In this document: positions 22,424-34,274 of the stretch, piece by piece
How the letters are laid out: the number at the start of each line of letters is the position of its first letter
Position numbering within the stretch: the stretch's first letter is position 1
DNA from: Vulcanisaeta distributa JCM 11213
Lineage (GTDB): Archaea > Thermoproteota > Thermoprotei > Thermoproteales > Thermocladiaceae
Length of the DNA stretch: 64,000 bases
NCBI GenBank assembly: GCA_001316125.1
Contig: BBCS01000007.1
Coordinates: forward strand, 1-64,000
Direction of reading: 5' to 3'
The notes under the pieces: generated by a model
Databases searched by the model: none
Seen by the model: only the letters and a program-made list of their open reading frames with translations
What the model was told of the DNA's origin: nothing
Translations under genes and position numbers: made by a program

Positions 22424-22543
22424 TGGGGGCCGCCGGGATTTGAACCCGGGATCACTCGGGCTCGCGTTCGTGGTCTGGATCCCGAGCCGAGCTTCAGGCG
22501 TGGTTGAACCCACGTATCCTAGCCAGGCTAGACTACGGCCCCC
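22424..22543 (-). tRNA. tRNA-Pro (anticodon CGG), apparently with two introns
   Basis: The acceptor GGGGCCG pairs with CGGCCCC, followed by A73 and an encoded CCA (to 22421); each G/C run has one extra base. The D arm GTCT/GGAT and T arm CCGGG-TTCAAAT-CCCGG are standard. The anticodon arm is CTCGG/CCGAG with loop CTCGGGC, giving CGG, after removing a 20-nt canonical intron between positions 37 and 38 (22461-22480). About 23 further bases (22493-22515) lie between the D stem and the anticodon stem and form a CGTGG/CCACG hairpin, so a second, noncanonical intron near position 25/26 is needed. The mature length would be 75, normal for class I. Confidence 0.8.
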
Positions 22544-22704
22544 GTCAAGGAGTTGGTTTAGGGGGGGAATTTAAGTTTTCCGTGTTTTACTTATGATGTT
22601 GTTTTCATGGTTGTTGTTTAAATAATTATTTAAATAGTTTCGTCATATTTACCGGGGGGTTTTAATGGGTAAATTTTTAAATAAAAGTGTTAATTAGGGT
22701 ATTG

Positions 22705-23359
22705 ATGGGTGGTGCCGAGCTTGTTAGGGTTTACGGGGGGGGCAGTTGTTTCATGAGGTGGAGGTCTTCGGCCTTAGGCGTAGCCTACCTATAGTGCCCA
22801 TTGGCCCCGGTTTGTGGATTGCCTCGGATGCCGGGCTTGTGCTTAGTGATGTGGAGTTCATTGGTAGGGCTGGTCGTGAGGTTGCCAGGGTGGTTAAGCG
22901 ATACGATCCGAGTGTCATTGTTACGGCTGAGGCTAAGGCCATTGCCATGGCCTATGAGGCGGCCAGGAGCCTCAGCCATGGTAGGTTCGTGGTCGTTAGG
23001 AAGAGCGTTAAGGGCTACATGAGGAGTTACATTACTGAGAACGTGAAGTCAATAACGACCAGGGAACCCCAAACCCTCGTACTCACCAGTGAGGATGCGG
23101 AATTTATCAGGGGGGGTAAGAGGGTGTGCCTGTTTGATGATGTGGTGTCCACGGGTGGCACCATGGGGGGGGCCTGGAGAGACTTGTCAATAGGGTTGGT
23201 GGTGAGGTTGTTTGTAAGGCGTGCATTTGGCGTGAGGGTCCCTGGTACACCTCCAACGATCTGGTGTTCTTCGATTACCTGCCGATCTACGTCTCGAGGG
23301 AGCTGTACGGTAGGTTCATGGGTGGGCCACCCATTGGGGGGGTGGTGAGTAATGAGTGA
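22705..23359 (+). CDS. Purine phosphoribosyltransferase (frame broken)
   Basis: About 215 residues. The PRPP-binding loop VCLFDDVVSTGGTM is the type I PRTase signature (about residues 135-150); the upstream VIVTAEAKAIAMAYEAARSL fits the adenine/hypoxanthine PRTase group. A break at about 22735 (eight G where the frame needs six) is followed by an open frame, and another at about 23165 leads to ALERLVNRVGGEVVCKACIW and a stop at 23359. TATA (taaataaaag, about 22677-22686) is 26 nt before the ATG at 22705. The stop overlaps the purP start by 8 nt, tying salvage and de novo purine steps together. Confidence 0.82.
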
Positions 23360-24428
23360 GGTTCTTTCGAGGTATGACCTGGATAGGGTCACCATAGCCA
23401 CGCTGGCCAGCCACTCATCGCTCCAGATATTCCACGGAGCCAAGCTTGAGGACTTTGGGACGGTGGCCATCGTGCCCAGGGACAGGCTTTGGTTCTATGA
23501 GCAGTTTAGGCACTTGATTGACCACTTCGTGGTCCTCAACAACTGGAGGGAGTTGTGTAGCCCCCCCGACGTAGTTAGGAGGCTCCAGTCGTTGAATGCC
23601 GTGTTTGTGCCCCCCCACGGTAGTTACGTGGAGTACGTGGGCCTCGACTGCGCTGAGGATATTGAGGTGCCTATCTTTGGGCTTAGGAGGTTGTTTAGGG
23701 TTGAGAGTGATCAATGGGCTAAGATGGACCTCCTCAGGAGGGCTGGTATACCAATACCGAGGCTTTACGGTGTTGGTGATGATGTTGATAGGCCCGTGAT
23801 AGTCAAGTTACCGGGTGCGAAGGGTGGTAGGGGTTACTTCATAGCTAGGTCTGGGGGGGAGGAGGTTGCCAGGGGGGGCGTTGAGGAGAGGGTTAAGGAA
23901 GGCTTGGTAAAGACGCCCAAGGACGCCATTGTGCAGGAGTATCTAATAGGCGTTCCAGTATACATACATTACTTCCACAGCCCAATACTGGGTAGGGTGG
24001 AGATATTGGGCGCCGACATTAGGTATGAAACCAATATTGATGGCTTAAGGAGGCTAACGCCGGATATTATCGTGGAGATGGGCCTAAAGCCACCTTTGTC
24101 GTTGTGGGGGAACATACCGCTTGTACTTAGGGAGAGCCTACTACCCAGAGTCCTCGACTATGGCATTAGGTTTGTTGAGGAGACCAGGAGAAGCCTACCG
24201 CCCGGAGTCATTGGGCCCTTCTCCCTGGAGGGGGGGGTCATAGACGATGAGGCTAATATAAGGATCTTCGAGTTCTCAGGGAGGATTGTGGCTGGGACTA
24301 ACCTGTACATAGACGGTAGCCCATACTCATACCTCTACTGGAGCGAGCCCATGAGCATGGGTAGGAGGATTGCTAGGGAGATTAGGATGGCAATCGAGAA
24401 GGACTCACTTGATAGGGTGGTCACATGA
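23352..24428 (+). CDS. purP: PurP, formate-dependent FAICAR synthetase
   Basis: 358 residues, frame intact. It begins [22 protein letters not shown] (PurP N-terminal block) and contains the ATP-grasp lysine region [16 protein letters not shown] and [10 protein letters not shown], then the C-terminal [12 protein letters not shown] signature for nucleotide and metal binding. PurP makes FAICAR from AICAR, formate and ATP, replacing PurH transformylase in archaea. Overlaps the PRTase gene upstream and a second purP paralogue downstream (ATGA), so three purine genes are co-translated. Confidence 0.95.
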   Translation: MSEVLSRYDLDRVTIATLASHSSLQIFHGAKLEDFGTVAIVPRDRLWFYEQFRHLIDHFVVLNNWRELCSPPDVVRRLQSLNAVFVPPHGSYVEYVGLDCAEDIEVPIFGLRRLFRVESDQWAKMDLLRRAGIPIPRLYGVGDDVDRPVIVKLPGAKGGRGYFIARSGGEEVARGGVEERVKEGLVKTPKDAIVQEYLIGVPVYIHYFHSPILGRVEILGADIRYETNIDGLRRLTPDIIVEMGLKPPLSLWGNIPLVLRESLLPRVLDYGIRFVEETRRSLPPGVIGPFSLEGGVIDDEANIRIFEFSGRIVAGTNLYIDGSPYSYLYWSEPMSMGRRIAREIRMAIEKDSLDRVVT

Positions 24429-25548
24429 GGTATAGCGCCGGGGATTTACTGGGTGGTTATAAGCTTGGCGTGGACTCGGTGCACATAGCCGCCATAGCGA
24501 GTCATTCAGCTCTCGATGTGTTTGATGGGGGGGCTAAAGATGAGGGTTTCAGGACAGTGGCCATCTGCCAGAGGGGGGGTAGAGAAATAACATACCTCAG
24601 GTTTAGGAGGATTGTTGATATCCCGTTAATACTTGATAAATACGCCGACGTAGCTAGGGAGGACGTCGTAAATAGGTTAAGGGCGTTGAATGCCATATTC
24701 GTACCCAACAGGAGCTTCTCGGTCTACGTGGGTTACGACACTATTGAGAACCAATTTCCAGTGCCCATATTTGGCAATAGGTACCTGCTCAGGTATGAGG
24801 AGAGGGTAGGGGATAAGACGTATTATAAAATCCTGGACCTGGCCGGAATTAGGAGGCCTAGGACTTACGCCTCGCCTGATGACATTGATAGGCCCGTGAT
24901 GGTTAAGATGCCCCCCCACGCGAGGAAGAGGGTTGAGAGGGGGGGGTTCTTCGTGGCCGTGGATAGGGAGGACTTCTGGAGGAAGTTTAGGAAGCTCGTT
25001 AGTGATGGGGGGGTGGTGAGTGAGGGTGACCTTAGTAAGGCGTCGATTGAGGAGTTGGTTGTTGGGGGCCCACTTCAACGTTAATTACTTCAGGAGTGTC
25101 GCGAGGGATGAGGTGGAGATCCTTAGCATTGATAGGAGGATTCAGACAAACCTTGATGGACTACTGAGCTCACGGCCGATGTGCAGTTGGAGATTAGGGA
25201 TTACTTCGATGTGGAGATGATCGAGGTTGGTCATGAACCGGCCACCATCAGGGAGAGTGAGCTTAATAGGCTCTTTGAGGTGGGCGATAGGTTTGTCAAG
25301 GCCACCGAAGAGGTTGAGCCACCGGGTGTCATTGGACCATTCACGCTACAGTTGATGGTCACCTCGGACCTCGATATAGTGGTCTTCGACGTGGCCCTCA
25401 GGATTGGTGGTGGCACGAACATATACATGGGCGTCGGCAGTCAATATAGTAAGCTATACTTCGGTAGACCCATAAGTATGGTAGGAGGGTCGCCATGGAG
25501 ATTAGGGAGTGCCTTGAGGGTAATTGCTTGGATAGGGTGGTGACTTAG
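24425..25548 (+). CDS. PurP paralogue (second copy; frame broken)
   Basis: About 373 residues. [18 protein letters not shown] and [11 protein letters not shown] mirror PurP, as does the C-terminal [16 protein letters not shown]. Breaks occur near 25065 (a duplicated-looking GGG context), 25165 and 25476 (GGG read as GG), after which the C-terminus reads [15 protein letters not shown] to a stop at 25548. Sequence identity to the first copy is moderate, so this is a divergent paralogue. In Pyrococcus-type archaea PurP2 paralogues of unclear substrate are known; activity on FAICAR or a related AIR-type substrate is possible. It overlaps purP at ATGA. Confidence 0.8.
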
Positions 25549-27086
25549 CCTATTGCATGCCTTATCAACGCCATCTCAACCATGTACTTAACAGCGTCAT
25601 CCTCCTTACCCTCAACCAATGAATTAATGAATAATTGAGTCAACAACTCATGCTTTCTACTATCGTAGTCGCTGGGCCCTGTTTTAATGCCCATCTCCTC
25701 AAGCGTCTTAATATCTCTCTTAACCATGTCAATGACCTCCCCGGTGATCCCAAAGGAATTACCTAATTTCGTGAGCATGTCCAGGCACTCGTGGCATACG
25801 TACCTAGCCGCCATGCTTAGGTCATGCCTTAGGTTTACATAGGCCTCACTCAACGCTGAATACTCCCTATCACTCAATTCATTAATTGTGGAAACACCCA
25901 ACACCTCAGGCGGTATGCCTAACGAATATAGCGCAGCAACGAACGTGATAGCCCTAGGAAGAACCACGCCCCTAAAGCCCCCCCTGCTGTAGCCGAATAG
26001 GCCTATGTGCAATTTCCTGGCTCTCCTCCTGGGTACGTAGTTTGAAACCCTATTTATAACGTTCGCAAGTCCCTCAATCTCCCTTTGGTAATTAACCACG
26101 TACTTATTAATTACGTTAATGAGCACCCCATGGTTAGGGACATCGCAGTTATCGTCAGACTTCCTATTGTTCAGCTTCGAAATGGCGTTAATGACCTCAC
26201 CCTCTGGGTAGTCGTACCTAAATGCCGACTGAACGGTGAAGGTGTGTACGCATGGGTACTCCCTAACGACGTTATCCACGTTGTGTGGCGTTAAGTTGCC
26301 CCTAAATGGTGTTGGGCCGACGCCAATTATTGGTATATCTCAAGCCCGAGTTCCCTGCCCAGGTTCAACGCCTTATTGAGGCTATCTTCGCCATGAGGAC
26401 TGCGGGTATTAAGCCGTAGTTCATTGCTGGGTCCGACCTGGCTATGAATATCCTAAGGTAGCTCGGCCTAACCACCCTCCAATAACCAATGATTATTTTG
26501 CCAACATTAAGCATTGAGCCTAGGTCCTCTATGAGGGGGGGTATCACGTCTATCGTGCTCGGCCTAACACTGCCCAGGACATCCATGACCCTGACACCGG
26601 GGGGGTTAACTCAATGAATGCCTTACCGGCGACGACCCTCTCGTAATACCTATACGTAAATACGAGTTCCTCGGCCCTCGAGGTTAATGGAAGTATTACC
26701 TGGAATACCCCCATTAATGTCATCGGTGCCGTAGAATTCCCTGGCCACGTCGTAGGCCGTGGGTATTAACTCAAGGGCTTGCGAAAATAGCTTTCTCTCG
26801 CGGTCTCAGTCCAGGGATTCGGTAACCTAAGTGTTAAATACACGTCCCTGCCTAGGACGTGATCCCTGAAGAAGCTTGGGTACCTACTGAGTAGTTTCCT
26901 GACCACGTAGATGTCCACGTCCTTACCCTCGAAGTCCCACATGACCTCATGACAACCATATAGGCTGTATGCTAGGTATGCCTCGTGAACCTCGTCATCC
27001 CCCTGGATAATACTATCCCTAGCCCAGTCAGGTACTCTGGCGTTGTCCGGGTGCTGCGTGCACATGCTCCTTGGAATGAGGTTCAT
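25545..27086 (-). CDS. ppcA: Archaeal-type phosphoenolpyruvate carboxylase (frame broken)
   Basis: About 510 residues, right for the short archaeal PEPC family. The N-terminus reads IPRSMCTQHPDNARVPDW and CHEVMWDFEGKDVD, both family hallmarks; the middle (26586-26365) and C-terminal part (26279-25545) contain HIGLFGYSRGGFRGVVLPRA, the substrate-binding loop. Breaks are at about 26780, 26605, 26350 and 26290. It converts PEP and bicarbonate to oxaloacetate. TATA elements on the minus strand at 27111-27122 and 27127-27140 precede the ATG at 27086. Its stop overlaps the convergent purP paralogue by 4 bp. Confidence 0.92.
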
Positions 27087-27169
27087 GGCTAGGTGGTTAA
27101 TGTGGCGCTGCTTAATAAGTTATACTTATTTTATATAAATTCGTCGATTAAATATATAGAATTAGTCAA

Positions 27170-28159
27170 TTAATGAATGCGAGACACTGGGTAGCTACCC
27201 AGTAGCTTCACGTAGACGGCAACCCTACTCAATTCGTTAAATGCCCTTGAGCACTCCTCATCGGATAATTGGCACTCGGTCTCGAGTAGGAAGTCGTAAC
27301 CCCAGGGACTACTCCTATTGGGCCTTGAGTAGATCATTGATAGGTTAATGCCGAACTCCGCAAAGGGCTTCAACGCATTAAATAGGGAACCCGGCCTGTT
27401 GGGTACCGAGAATATTGCCAATGTCCTATCCCCCCCGACCTGTTCATGTGCCTTGAGATAACCAGGAACCTCGTGTAGTTTGGGTTATCCTCAATGCCGC
27501 AAACCAGTGGTTTAAGCCCGTAAAGCTCGGCCCCAATCCTAGACGCAATCGCCGCCCTATGCCTATGCCCCTTAATTAGCCTTAGCGCCTCCGAAGTTGA
27601 TTGCGTATAACTTATTGATGCATTTAACCTGGTTATGAAGTTGAGCGCCTCATTAATTGCATGTGGATGTGAGTAAACCTCCCTAATCTCGCTCAGTTCA
27701 ACACCATCATTAACCACTAGGCATAGGGTTACCCTGTGATCAATGGCGTAATTAACATAGACATTCCACCTAACCAGGGCCTCCATGGACTCACCAACAA
27801 CCCCCCCCGCCTGATTATTCTCAATGGGTATTACACCGAAGCCATAATCACCCTGGTAAACACCCCTAACCACATCACTTATTGACCTGAGTGGCGTGAG
27901 TACCGCCCCCTTACCAAATAATTGAATCGCAACCTCATGGGAGTAACTACCCTCAGGTCCCAGGTAGGCAATCCTATCATTATTAATTAATAACTCACTC
28001 ACAAACCTGAGGAGTAACGGATCATGAATCGACTGCATAAGCTCCGTAACCCTCACAACACCCCCCCCATACTTAATTAATAAATCCCTCAACCTGCCTA
28101 ACTCCTCCTCAACCCTAACTATTGCGGTAATTAGCTCTGAAATTCCTGGTTAACCACAT
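27170..28159 (-). CDS. pheA: Prephenate dehydratase with ACT domain (frame broken)
   Basis: About 325 residues. The core AYLGPEGSYSHEVAIQLFG, GVIPIENNQAGGVVGES and the catalytic TRF (NYTRFLVISR) are the P-protein dehydratase signature; the C-terminal ACT domain has FGINLSMIYSRP for phenylalanine feedback. The first about 45 residues (VRVEEELGRLRDLLIKYGG) look helical and could be a relict chorismate-mutase-like segment. The break at 27427 separates ACT from the catalytic part. A TATA box (complement of about 28179-28189) sits 26 nt before an ATG at 28159, but its frame shifts before the main frame, so the exact start is uncertain. Confidence 0.88.
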
Positions 28160-28229
28160 AATTATCTATTGGCTATACTTTATAAATATTACCATGGCAT
28201 TAACTACTTATTATATTTTCAATCGGCAA

Positions 28230-30504
28230 TTACCTATAAAGGACGTCCTCGCCTGCGAGCTTAACCATGAGCATGTCCCTAACCCTACCACTTAATGCCC
28301 TGAGTAATTCCCTATTGCCAATTATTGACTGTAATGAGTATATGCCGGCTGCACCAAGGAGTTGGGCAATCTCCCTCTTAATGCCCGTTAGGAACCTCAT
28401 TAGCCTAAGCCTAAAGTCCTCAATACTCTCATAACCATGCAGAGCCCTCTCCACAAAACCACTTATGATGACCGCATCCGCACCAAGGGCCACCAACTTA
28501 ACAATATCACCACTACTCCTAACGCTGGGCATGTGTATTATCAAGTCCACGTAATCCCTAACACCCCCCCTCCTCCTAAGCTCCAAATCAAGCCTCACCA
28601 GGATTGCCTCTGGGTGATCATCACCAACGTCAATTATCACGCCACTAAACCGACTAACACCCCCCCTCACCAACTCATTCACCGCATTACTAACCTCACC
28701 AACACCTGTGACCTTCAGGTACGTGGGCACGTCAATGCCAGACCCAACCCGCCCTGCATGACCAATCACAAGCGCGCCCAAGCCATTCACGTACCTATCC
28801 CACATAACTCTCATCAAGTGCTTATTATCTATCACGTCCACGCCCTCGAGGTCTATCATCACGGAGTTCGCCCTGACCACGAATTTAGCGGCCTTAATGA
28901 GGTCATCATCCCAGGTCCTTGGAGGCTTAATTATCACTGGCATGGAAAGCCACAGCCTACCGCCGGCGAGTATCGTTGAGACGTCTATGTCCTCCCTATA
29001 TGTCTATGGCTGGCTTCGTGACTTGGGCACCATCAAACCTAAGCCAATCAATCAACCTCTTCGGAGGCTCAACCTCAGGGGGTCCATTACTACCCATGCT
29101 AACTATGACCACGTCACCGCTCCTCACGAGTTGTGTCGCGTATATTGAGTAGTCAGGGGGGGTCCAGACATCGCCCTTGCTCGTAATATCACCATCACCG
29201 GTATCGCAATTTACACTCTTAATGCCCAGCACTCTAGCCGTGACATCATCAATACAGTGACCCCCCCGTAATAGGTCCCTCCTACCCACAAGCCTCCTAA
29301 CATCGTCAATACCCAGGTGGTCCAGGATTAACCTTAATTCCTCCATAAACGCCACTAGGAAGTTCCTTGAAGACCTTAGTGCGAATTCGTAATCAACAAT
29401 CACAGACCCATCGGCAATTTTACTTGTTATCCCCCCCGCCGGGCAATTACCCCCCCTATGGCATGTCCTAGCATGGCACACCCCCATGGATATCAGTAGG
29501 GCTGTTCCAAGGGCGATAGCATCCGCACCAAGGGCCATGAGCTTCGCCGCATCATCCGCCGTGGAGACCCTGCCGGAGGCTATTAATGTGATTCTATCCC
29601 TCAGACCCTCCTCCCTGAGCATCCTATCGGCGGAGGCCACGGCTAACTCAATGGGTATGCCCACGTTATCCCTAACCACCAATGGCGTGGCCCCCCGTAC
29701 CAGCCCCCCCATGACCATCGATTATCACTCCATCGGCGCCCATCCTTGCTATGCCCGTAACTATGTACGGCGTATAATTCGTGGCGGCGATCTTCACGAA
29801 CACGGGCTTACCCGTCGCCTCCTTAAGCGCGTCAATCCTTTGCTTCAAGTCCTCGATGGAGTATATGTCATGGTGCGGCGCGGGCGATAGCGCATCAACG
29901 CCCACTGGTATCCTCCTGACTTGGGATATAACCGAGGTAACCTTGGAGCCAGGTAGGTGACCGCCAATGCCGGGCTTTGCACCCTGCCCAATCTTAATTA
30001 CTACGCCCATGCCAGCCATCAACGTGTTTATGTCAACGCCAAACCTAGCCGAAGCCCATTGAACGAATATCCTCCTGTGCCTAGCAACCTCTGGGTGAAG
30101 CCCACCTTCCCCGGTGCCGCTGATGAGCATTAACTCATCAGCGAGCTCCGCCTCTACGGCATTTGGGACCCCCCCGGCGAGGGACCCAAAGGACATGTCT
30201 GCCAGGTATATGGGTGCGGATACCTCAATACCCCCCCCTATAAACGACGTGAGACTAGCCCTGCCCCCCTCTCATTACCCGCCAACCTAATTTCGTCAAT
30301 TCCAAAATCAACATTATCAAGAATCCTAAACCTCCTAACACCCCCCCTCCTAAATACCCTAATTGGCCTACCGTGCATCGCCATCTCCCTAATCTCCTCA
30401 ACAACGCCACTATACCAGAAGTCGCTTGTTGGCCCCCCCTTATTCGTCAACCTAATGAAGTCTTTAATTACCTGCCTAGGCCTTATATTGATTATATAAT
30501 TCAT
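28230..30504 (-). CDS. gltB: Glutamate synthase, FMN/Fe-S catalytic subunit (frame broken)
   Basis: About 750 residues. [47 protein letters not shown] and the Fe-S ligand stretch [15 protein letters not shown] identify the FMN-binding glutamate synthase domain, which makes glutamate from 2-oxoglutarate and channelled ammonia. The 3' third (28943-28230) resembles another alpha/beta barrel segment ([19 protein letters not shown]). Breaks: about 30238, 29700 and 28960-28990. The TATA box (complement of about 30526-30536) is about 26 nt upstream of the ATG at 30504. With the next gene upstream it forms a two-protein GOGAT. Confidence 0.9.
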
Positions 30505-30576
30505 TCAATGGTAAATCAATAACCTATTTATAAATATTACTAACCTATCTAAGTAATATATCAAAACTATTAAGCA

Positions 30577-32568
30577 TTACTCAGCGGTTATGATCGTGTA
30601 TTTAGAGCCTAGTAAATAATCAATTATTGACTCATTTAGATTAAAATCATGAACGAACTTACGTAGTATGGGCTCCAACTCCCTAACCTCATCTTTATTC
30701 AGGTCTCTATACTCAATACTATTCCTCCTGACGTGCTCTGAACGCATTAACACATTGAGTAGCTTATTGATTTCGTCCTGCCCCCCCAATCCCTCATCCC
30801 TTGATGCATCGAGGAATTCCCTGAGCTCGGAGTAAGATACTGTTAGGCCTACTTTATTCTCAGGTACTCTGCCCTGATGTATATCCTGCCACCCACCATG
30901 CCACTACCCACGTGATTACCGACCAATTGAATATTGCACTTATTCAGCGAGTCGAGCCCGAGAACCATGATTACACCACCCGCCATGTACTCACCGAGGT
31001 AATCATCAACCCGACCACCAATTATTAAGTAGGGCCTCCTATCACGGTACTCACGCATTTGAATACCAGCCCTATTACCCGCGTTGCCCCCCCTAACGAA
31101 GACCTCACCACCCTGCAGTGCCTGGCTAGTATATCCCTGGCATCGCCATGTATTACCACCCTACCGCCGTGCATTGTGTCGGCAACGTCGTCCTGGGCAT
31201 TACCATAAACCACAAACTCAACGCCATTATTCAGATTGGCCAATGAATTACCTGGGGTACCATATATCTCAACCCTGACATCCCTTATGCCGTGCCTCGG
31301 TAAGTTCACGCCTATGAATCTATGGCCCCCCCTAACGTTTATGACCCTAATGACCCTCTCACCACTCAACGCCCTCCTTAGTATTTCCTCATTCAGCTCC
31401 CTATAGCTAAGGCCCTCGGCATTTATGGCATCCCTACCAACGTAGGTTGGAAACGACCTCTGCGGGAAGAAGGTATCGACCTCCTCCTTAGCCCTACCCC
31501 CCCATGAAATAATACCACGCCTTAATGAGGCTATGAAGTACCCACCCGGTTCGAGAGTCCAAACCCTGGCGTTTGGCGACACGGTCCTAATGGCAGTCTC
31601 CTCACTGGCCACGTAATAGTAGTAATCATCCATACCCACAACGAGGGGCCTCAACTTAAACCTATCAACTAATGCGATGAGGTAAAGATCGTCATTATGG
31701 TATATACCCATGAGTATTGCGAAGGGACCATCCAACATGGCCCACCTAAACCGCCTAATCAGTGATAGGGCATTACCGTCAATTGCATACTTAGGTGATG
31801 CACCAATTAGTATCTTTATAGCATCCTCAATGCCAAGCCCATGCACATTAATTAGGTAATGCATTAGGTATGCGGCTACCTCACTATCCGTGCCCACGAA
31901 CGAATTAAGGCCGTACCCATGGGATAGGGCATTCACGTGATTACCATAACTACTTAATTCGCCATTATGAACCACGGCAATATCCCCAACGGAAAATGGA
32001 TGCGACCAATACGGCAGGTAGCCGGGCGAATTTGTTGGGAATCTTGTGTGGGCGATCCATAGGTCTGCCGTGTACTTTTCTATTCCATACGCGGACGCTA
32101 TTTCGCTTGGGTAACCAACGCCCTTGAACACGTTAACATGCTCGCCCCAGTAATAGACCCTGCCAGCCCTATCCTCCCACAGCAGGTCATTAATAAAATT
32201 AACAATGCTCGTAAAATTAGAGCTGGACTTAGCATTGTTGAGGACCCTAACCTCCAAATCTATTATTGGCCCTAGCTTATTCCTAACCCTCACATCCATT
32301 ATGTCGATACCATTATCCCTCACCACAGACTTAATCGTGTCCGCTGCATTACTCATTAACCCCCCCTCCCTAACGAAAACGCCCATCCTAAGGCCATGGA
32401 TTCTTTATTAAATAGGGCAAAGCCTGAACCTAGCCCTGCACCCCCCCTGAATTTGATGCTCTCTATAGCCCTGGCCACAAGATCACCATTAACCCTATCA
32501 GAACCCTCACCACGCCTAATAACACCAAATATTCCGCAATCCATGGGATACTTGACGATAAATACCAT
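30577..32568 (-). CDS. Glutamate synthase amidotransferase-GXGXG subunit (frame broken)
   Basis: About 660 residues. The start [17 protein letters not shown] exposes Cys after a short propeptide, as in class II glutamine amidotransferases; then [27 protein letters not shown] and [13 protein letters not shown] follow. The C-terminal part ([56 protein letters not shown]) is the GXGXG beta-helix domain. Glutamine is split here and ammonia passed to the gltB-like partner 73 nt downstream. Breaks: about 32380, 31050-31090 and 30850. I chose ATG 32568 over TTG 32580 because the mature Cys is then nearer the N-terminus. Confidence 0.88.
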
Positions 32569-32770
32569 ATGTATTGGCAATAAATAAGCATATGTAAAGA
32601 GTATTTAAGTTTTATATTTCTTAGGGAATTTGTAAATAAGTTATTTTTATTCCCTGGACACTTATATATTAAATACTTGATGAAAATAACCGGGAATACA
32701 TATGATTATTTCCAAAAATTAATTACAACATATAATTAGATATTTATCGATAATATTAACCGTTAATAAT

Positions 32771-33783
32771 TCAGATGCGCTTAATGACCTCCGCAGTAAA
32801 GGATTCAGTAGTATAATTGCCTCCCAGGTCGGGCGTGTGTACTCCCTGGCTTAAGGCGTTGATTACGGCATTTTCAATGGCATTCCCTGCCATCACATAA
32901 TTATTATTTCCCGTCTTTTCACCATACCACCTGAGCATCCATGCAGTACTTAGTATCATCGCCGTGGGGTTTGCAATCCCCCCCTTACCGGCTATGTCGA
33001 AGGCTGCGCCGTGTATTGGCTCGAATAATGCCTTATTATCGCCCACGTTGGCTGAGGGCGCGAGCCTATACTACCGGTTACGTAGGCCGCCAAATCGCTT
33101 AGTATATCGCCATATAGGTTTGTCGTGACTATGACGTCGAAGTCCTGGGGCCTCCTGACGAGGTCCATGACCGCCGCGTCTATGTACATTTCATTAATCG
33201 CCACCTCAGGATACTCCCTCGCAACTTCCCTAACGACACTCCTGAATAGGCCGTCCGACACCGTCAGTACATTGGCCTTATGCACGATGGTGACCCTCCT
33301 ACGCCTAGTCCTCGCCATGTTGAGGGCCACCCTGGCAATGCGTTCACTGGCCCTCCTTGTTATTACCCTAAGGGCCACTGCCGTGTCATTGCTGAGCATG
33401 TACTCGGCCCTCACGTAGACGTCCTCGGTATTCTCACGCACTATGACTAAGTCCACGCCGTCTCTAACCGCCTTAATCCCTGGGTAATTCCTCGCAGGCC
33501 TGATGTTAGCATATAGATCGAGCCCCCCCTCCTTAATTTAACAACTACATCACCCGCACTCTCACCAACAGGACCCTTCAATATTGCTTCGGCATTCTCT
33601 ATCATTGGCCAGTACCTACTTGGTAATGCCTCCCCCATACTTCCTAACCGCATTATCGCCGGCCTCAACGTAGGCAATATCGATGTTTAAGCCGTACTTA
33701 GACGCAGCCATCTTAAGAACTTCAATGGCAGACTTAGTCACCTCAGGCCCAATGCCGTCACCCTCAATTACGGCTATCCTCAT
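32771..33783 (-). CDS. leuB: 3-Isopropylmalate dehydrogenase family enzyme (frame broken)
   Basis: About 335 residues. It starts MRIAVIEGDGIGPEV (GDGIGPE is the family signature), continues with RPARNYPGIK and DLVIVRENTEDVYV, and ends with the NLYGDILSDLAA and EPIHGAAFDIAGKGIANP blocks for metal and NAD binding. The same family includes isocitrate and homoisocitrate dehydrogenases. The local cluster of LeuA, CimA, LeuC and LeuD genes makes isopropylmalate (and methylmalate) the likely substrate. Breaks near 33655, 33530 and 33065 all coincide with G/C runs or single-base losses. Stop at 32771. Confidence 0.85.
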
Positions 33784-33883
33784 CAGGAGTAATTACATAG
33801 CCTATTTTTATGCATTGCCAACCTATAGAAAGTACTGATAATTCTAGATTAGTACTTAAAAATCCAAATCGTATGATTAAGTA

Positions 33884-34232
33884 ATGGCCCTACTTAAGTA
33901 TGAGGAATCCAATTGGGAAAGACTTGGAAATTTAATCTATAGGAGACACATGCACGGGCTCAGGGTGACAGTCGCCCAATTCAAGCTGCTAAAGGCTCCG
34001 TCGTCAAACCGCACTCCCATACCCATGAGCAGGTCTCGATAGTGATCAAAGGCAGATTGAGGTTTACTGTGGATAATGAGGTGTACATAGCGGAGCCCGG
34101 TGATGTAGTTCATATACCCCCCCGAATACTATACATAGTGTTGAGGCTCTTGAGGATTCGCTCGTAATCGATGTTTACTCACCAATTAGAGATGATTGGT
34201 TGAGGGGTGAGGATAGGTATTTGAGGGAGTAG
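33884..34232 (+). CDS. Cupin-domain protein (frame broken)
   Basis: About 115 residues. Restored, the frame reads MALLKYEESNWERLG, then KPHSHTHEQVSIVIKGRL, VYIAEPGDVVHIPPNT and DDWLRGEDRYLRE; PHSHxHEQ and PGD...HIPPN are the two metal-binding cupin motifs. Breaks are at about 33995 and 34125 (seven C). It is the only plus-strand gene between the leucine genes and lies divergent from leuB. TATA-like agtacttaaaaatcc (about 33851-33865) is about 26 nt before the ATG. The likely role is a metal-dependent isomerase or sensor; the substrate cannot be inferred. Confidence 0.75.
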
Positions 34233-34274
34233 GGTACTCTAAATTTTGAATGAGGCAAAATATTCATTGCAGTT

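Noticed and set aside
22320..22574. Plus-strand open frame over the tRNA-Pro gene
   Set aside because: It covers the tRNA on the other strand and has no protein-like features.
28437..28979. Plus-strand open frame opposite the glutamate synthase gene
   Set aside because: Thr/His/Pro-rich composition and antisense to a recognised enzyme segment.
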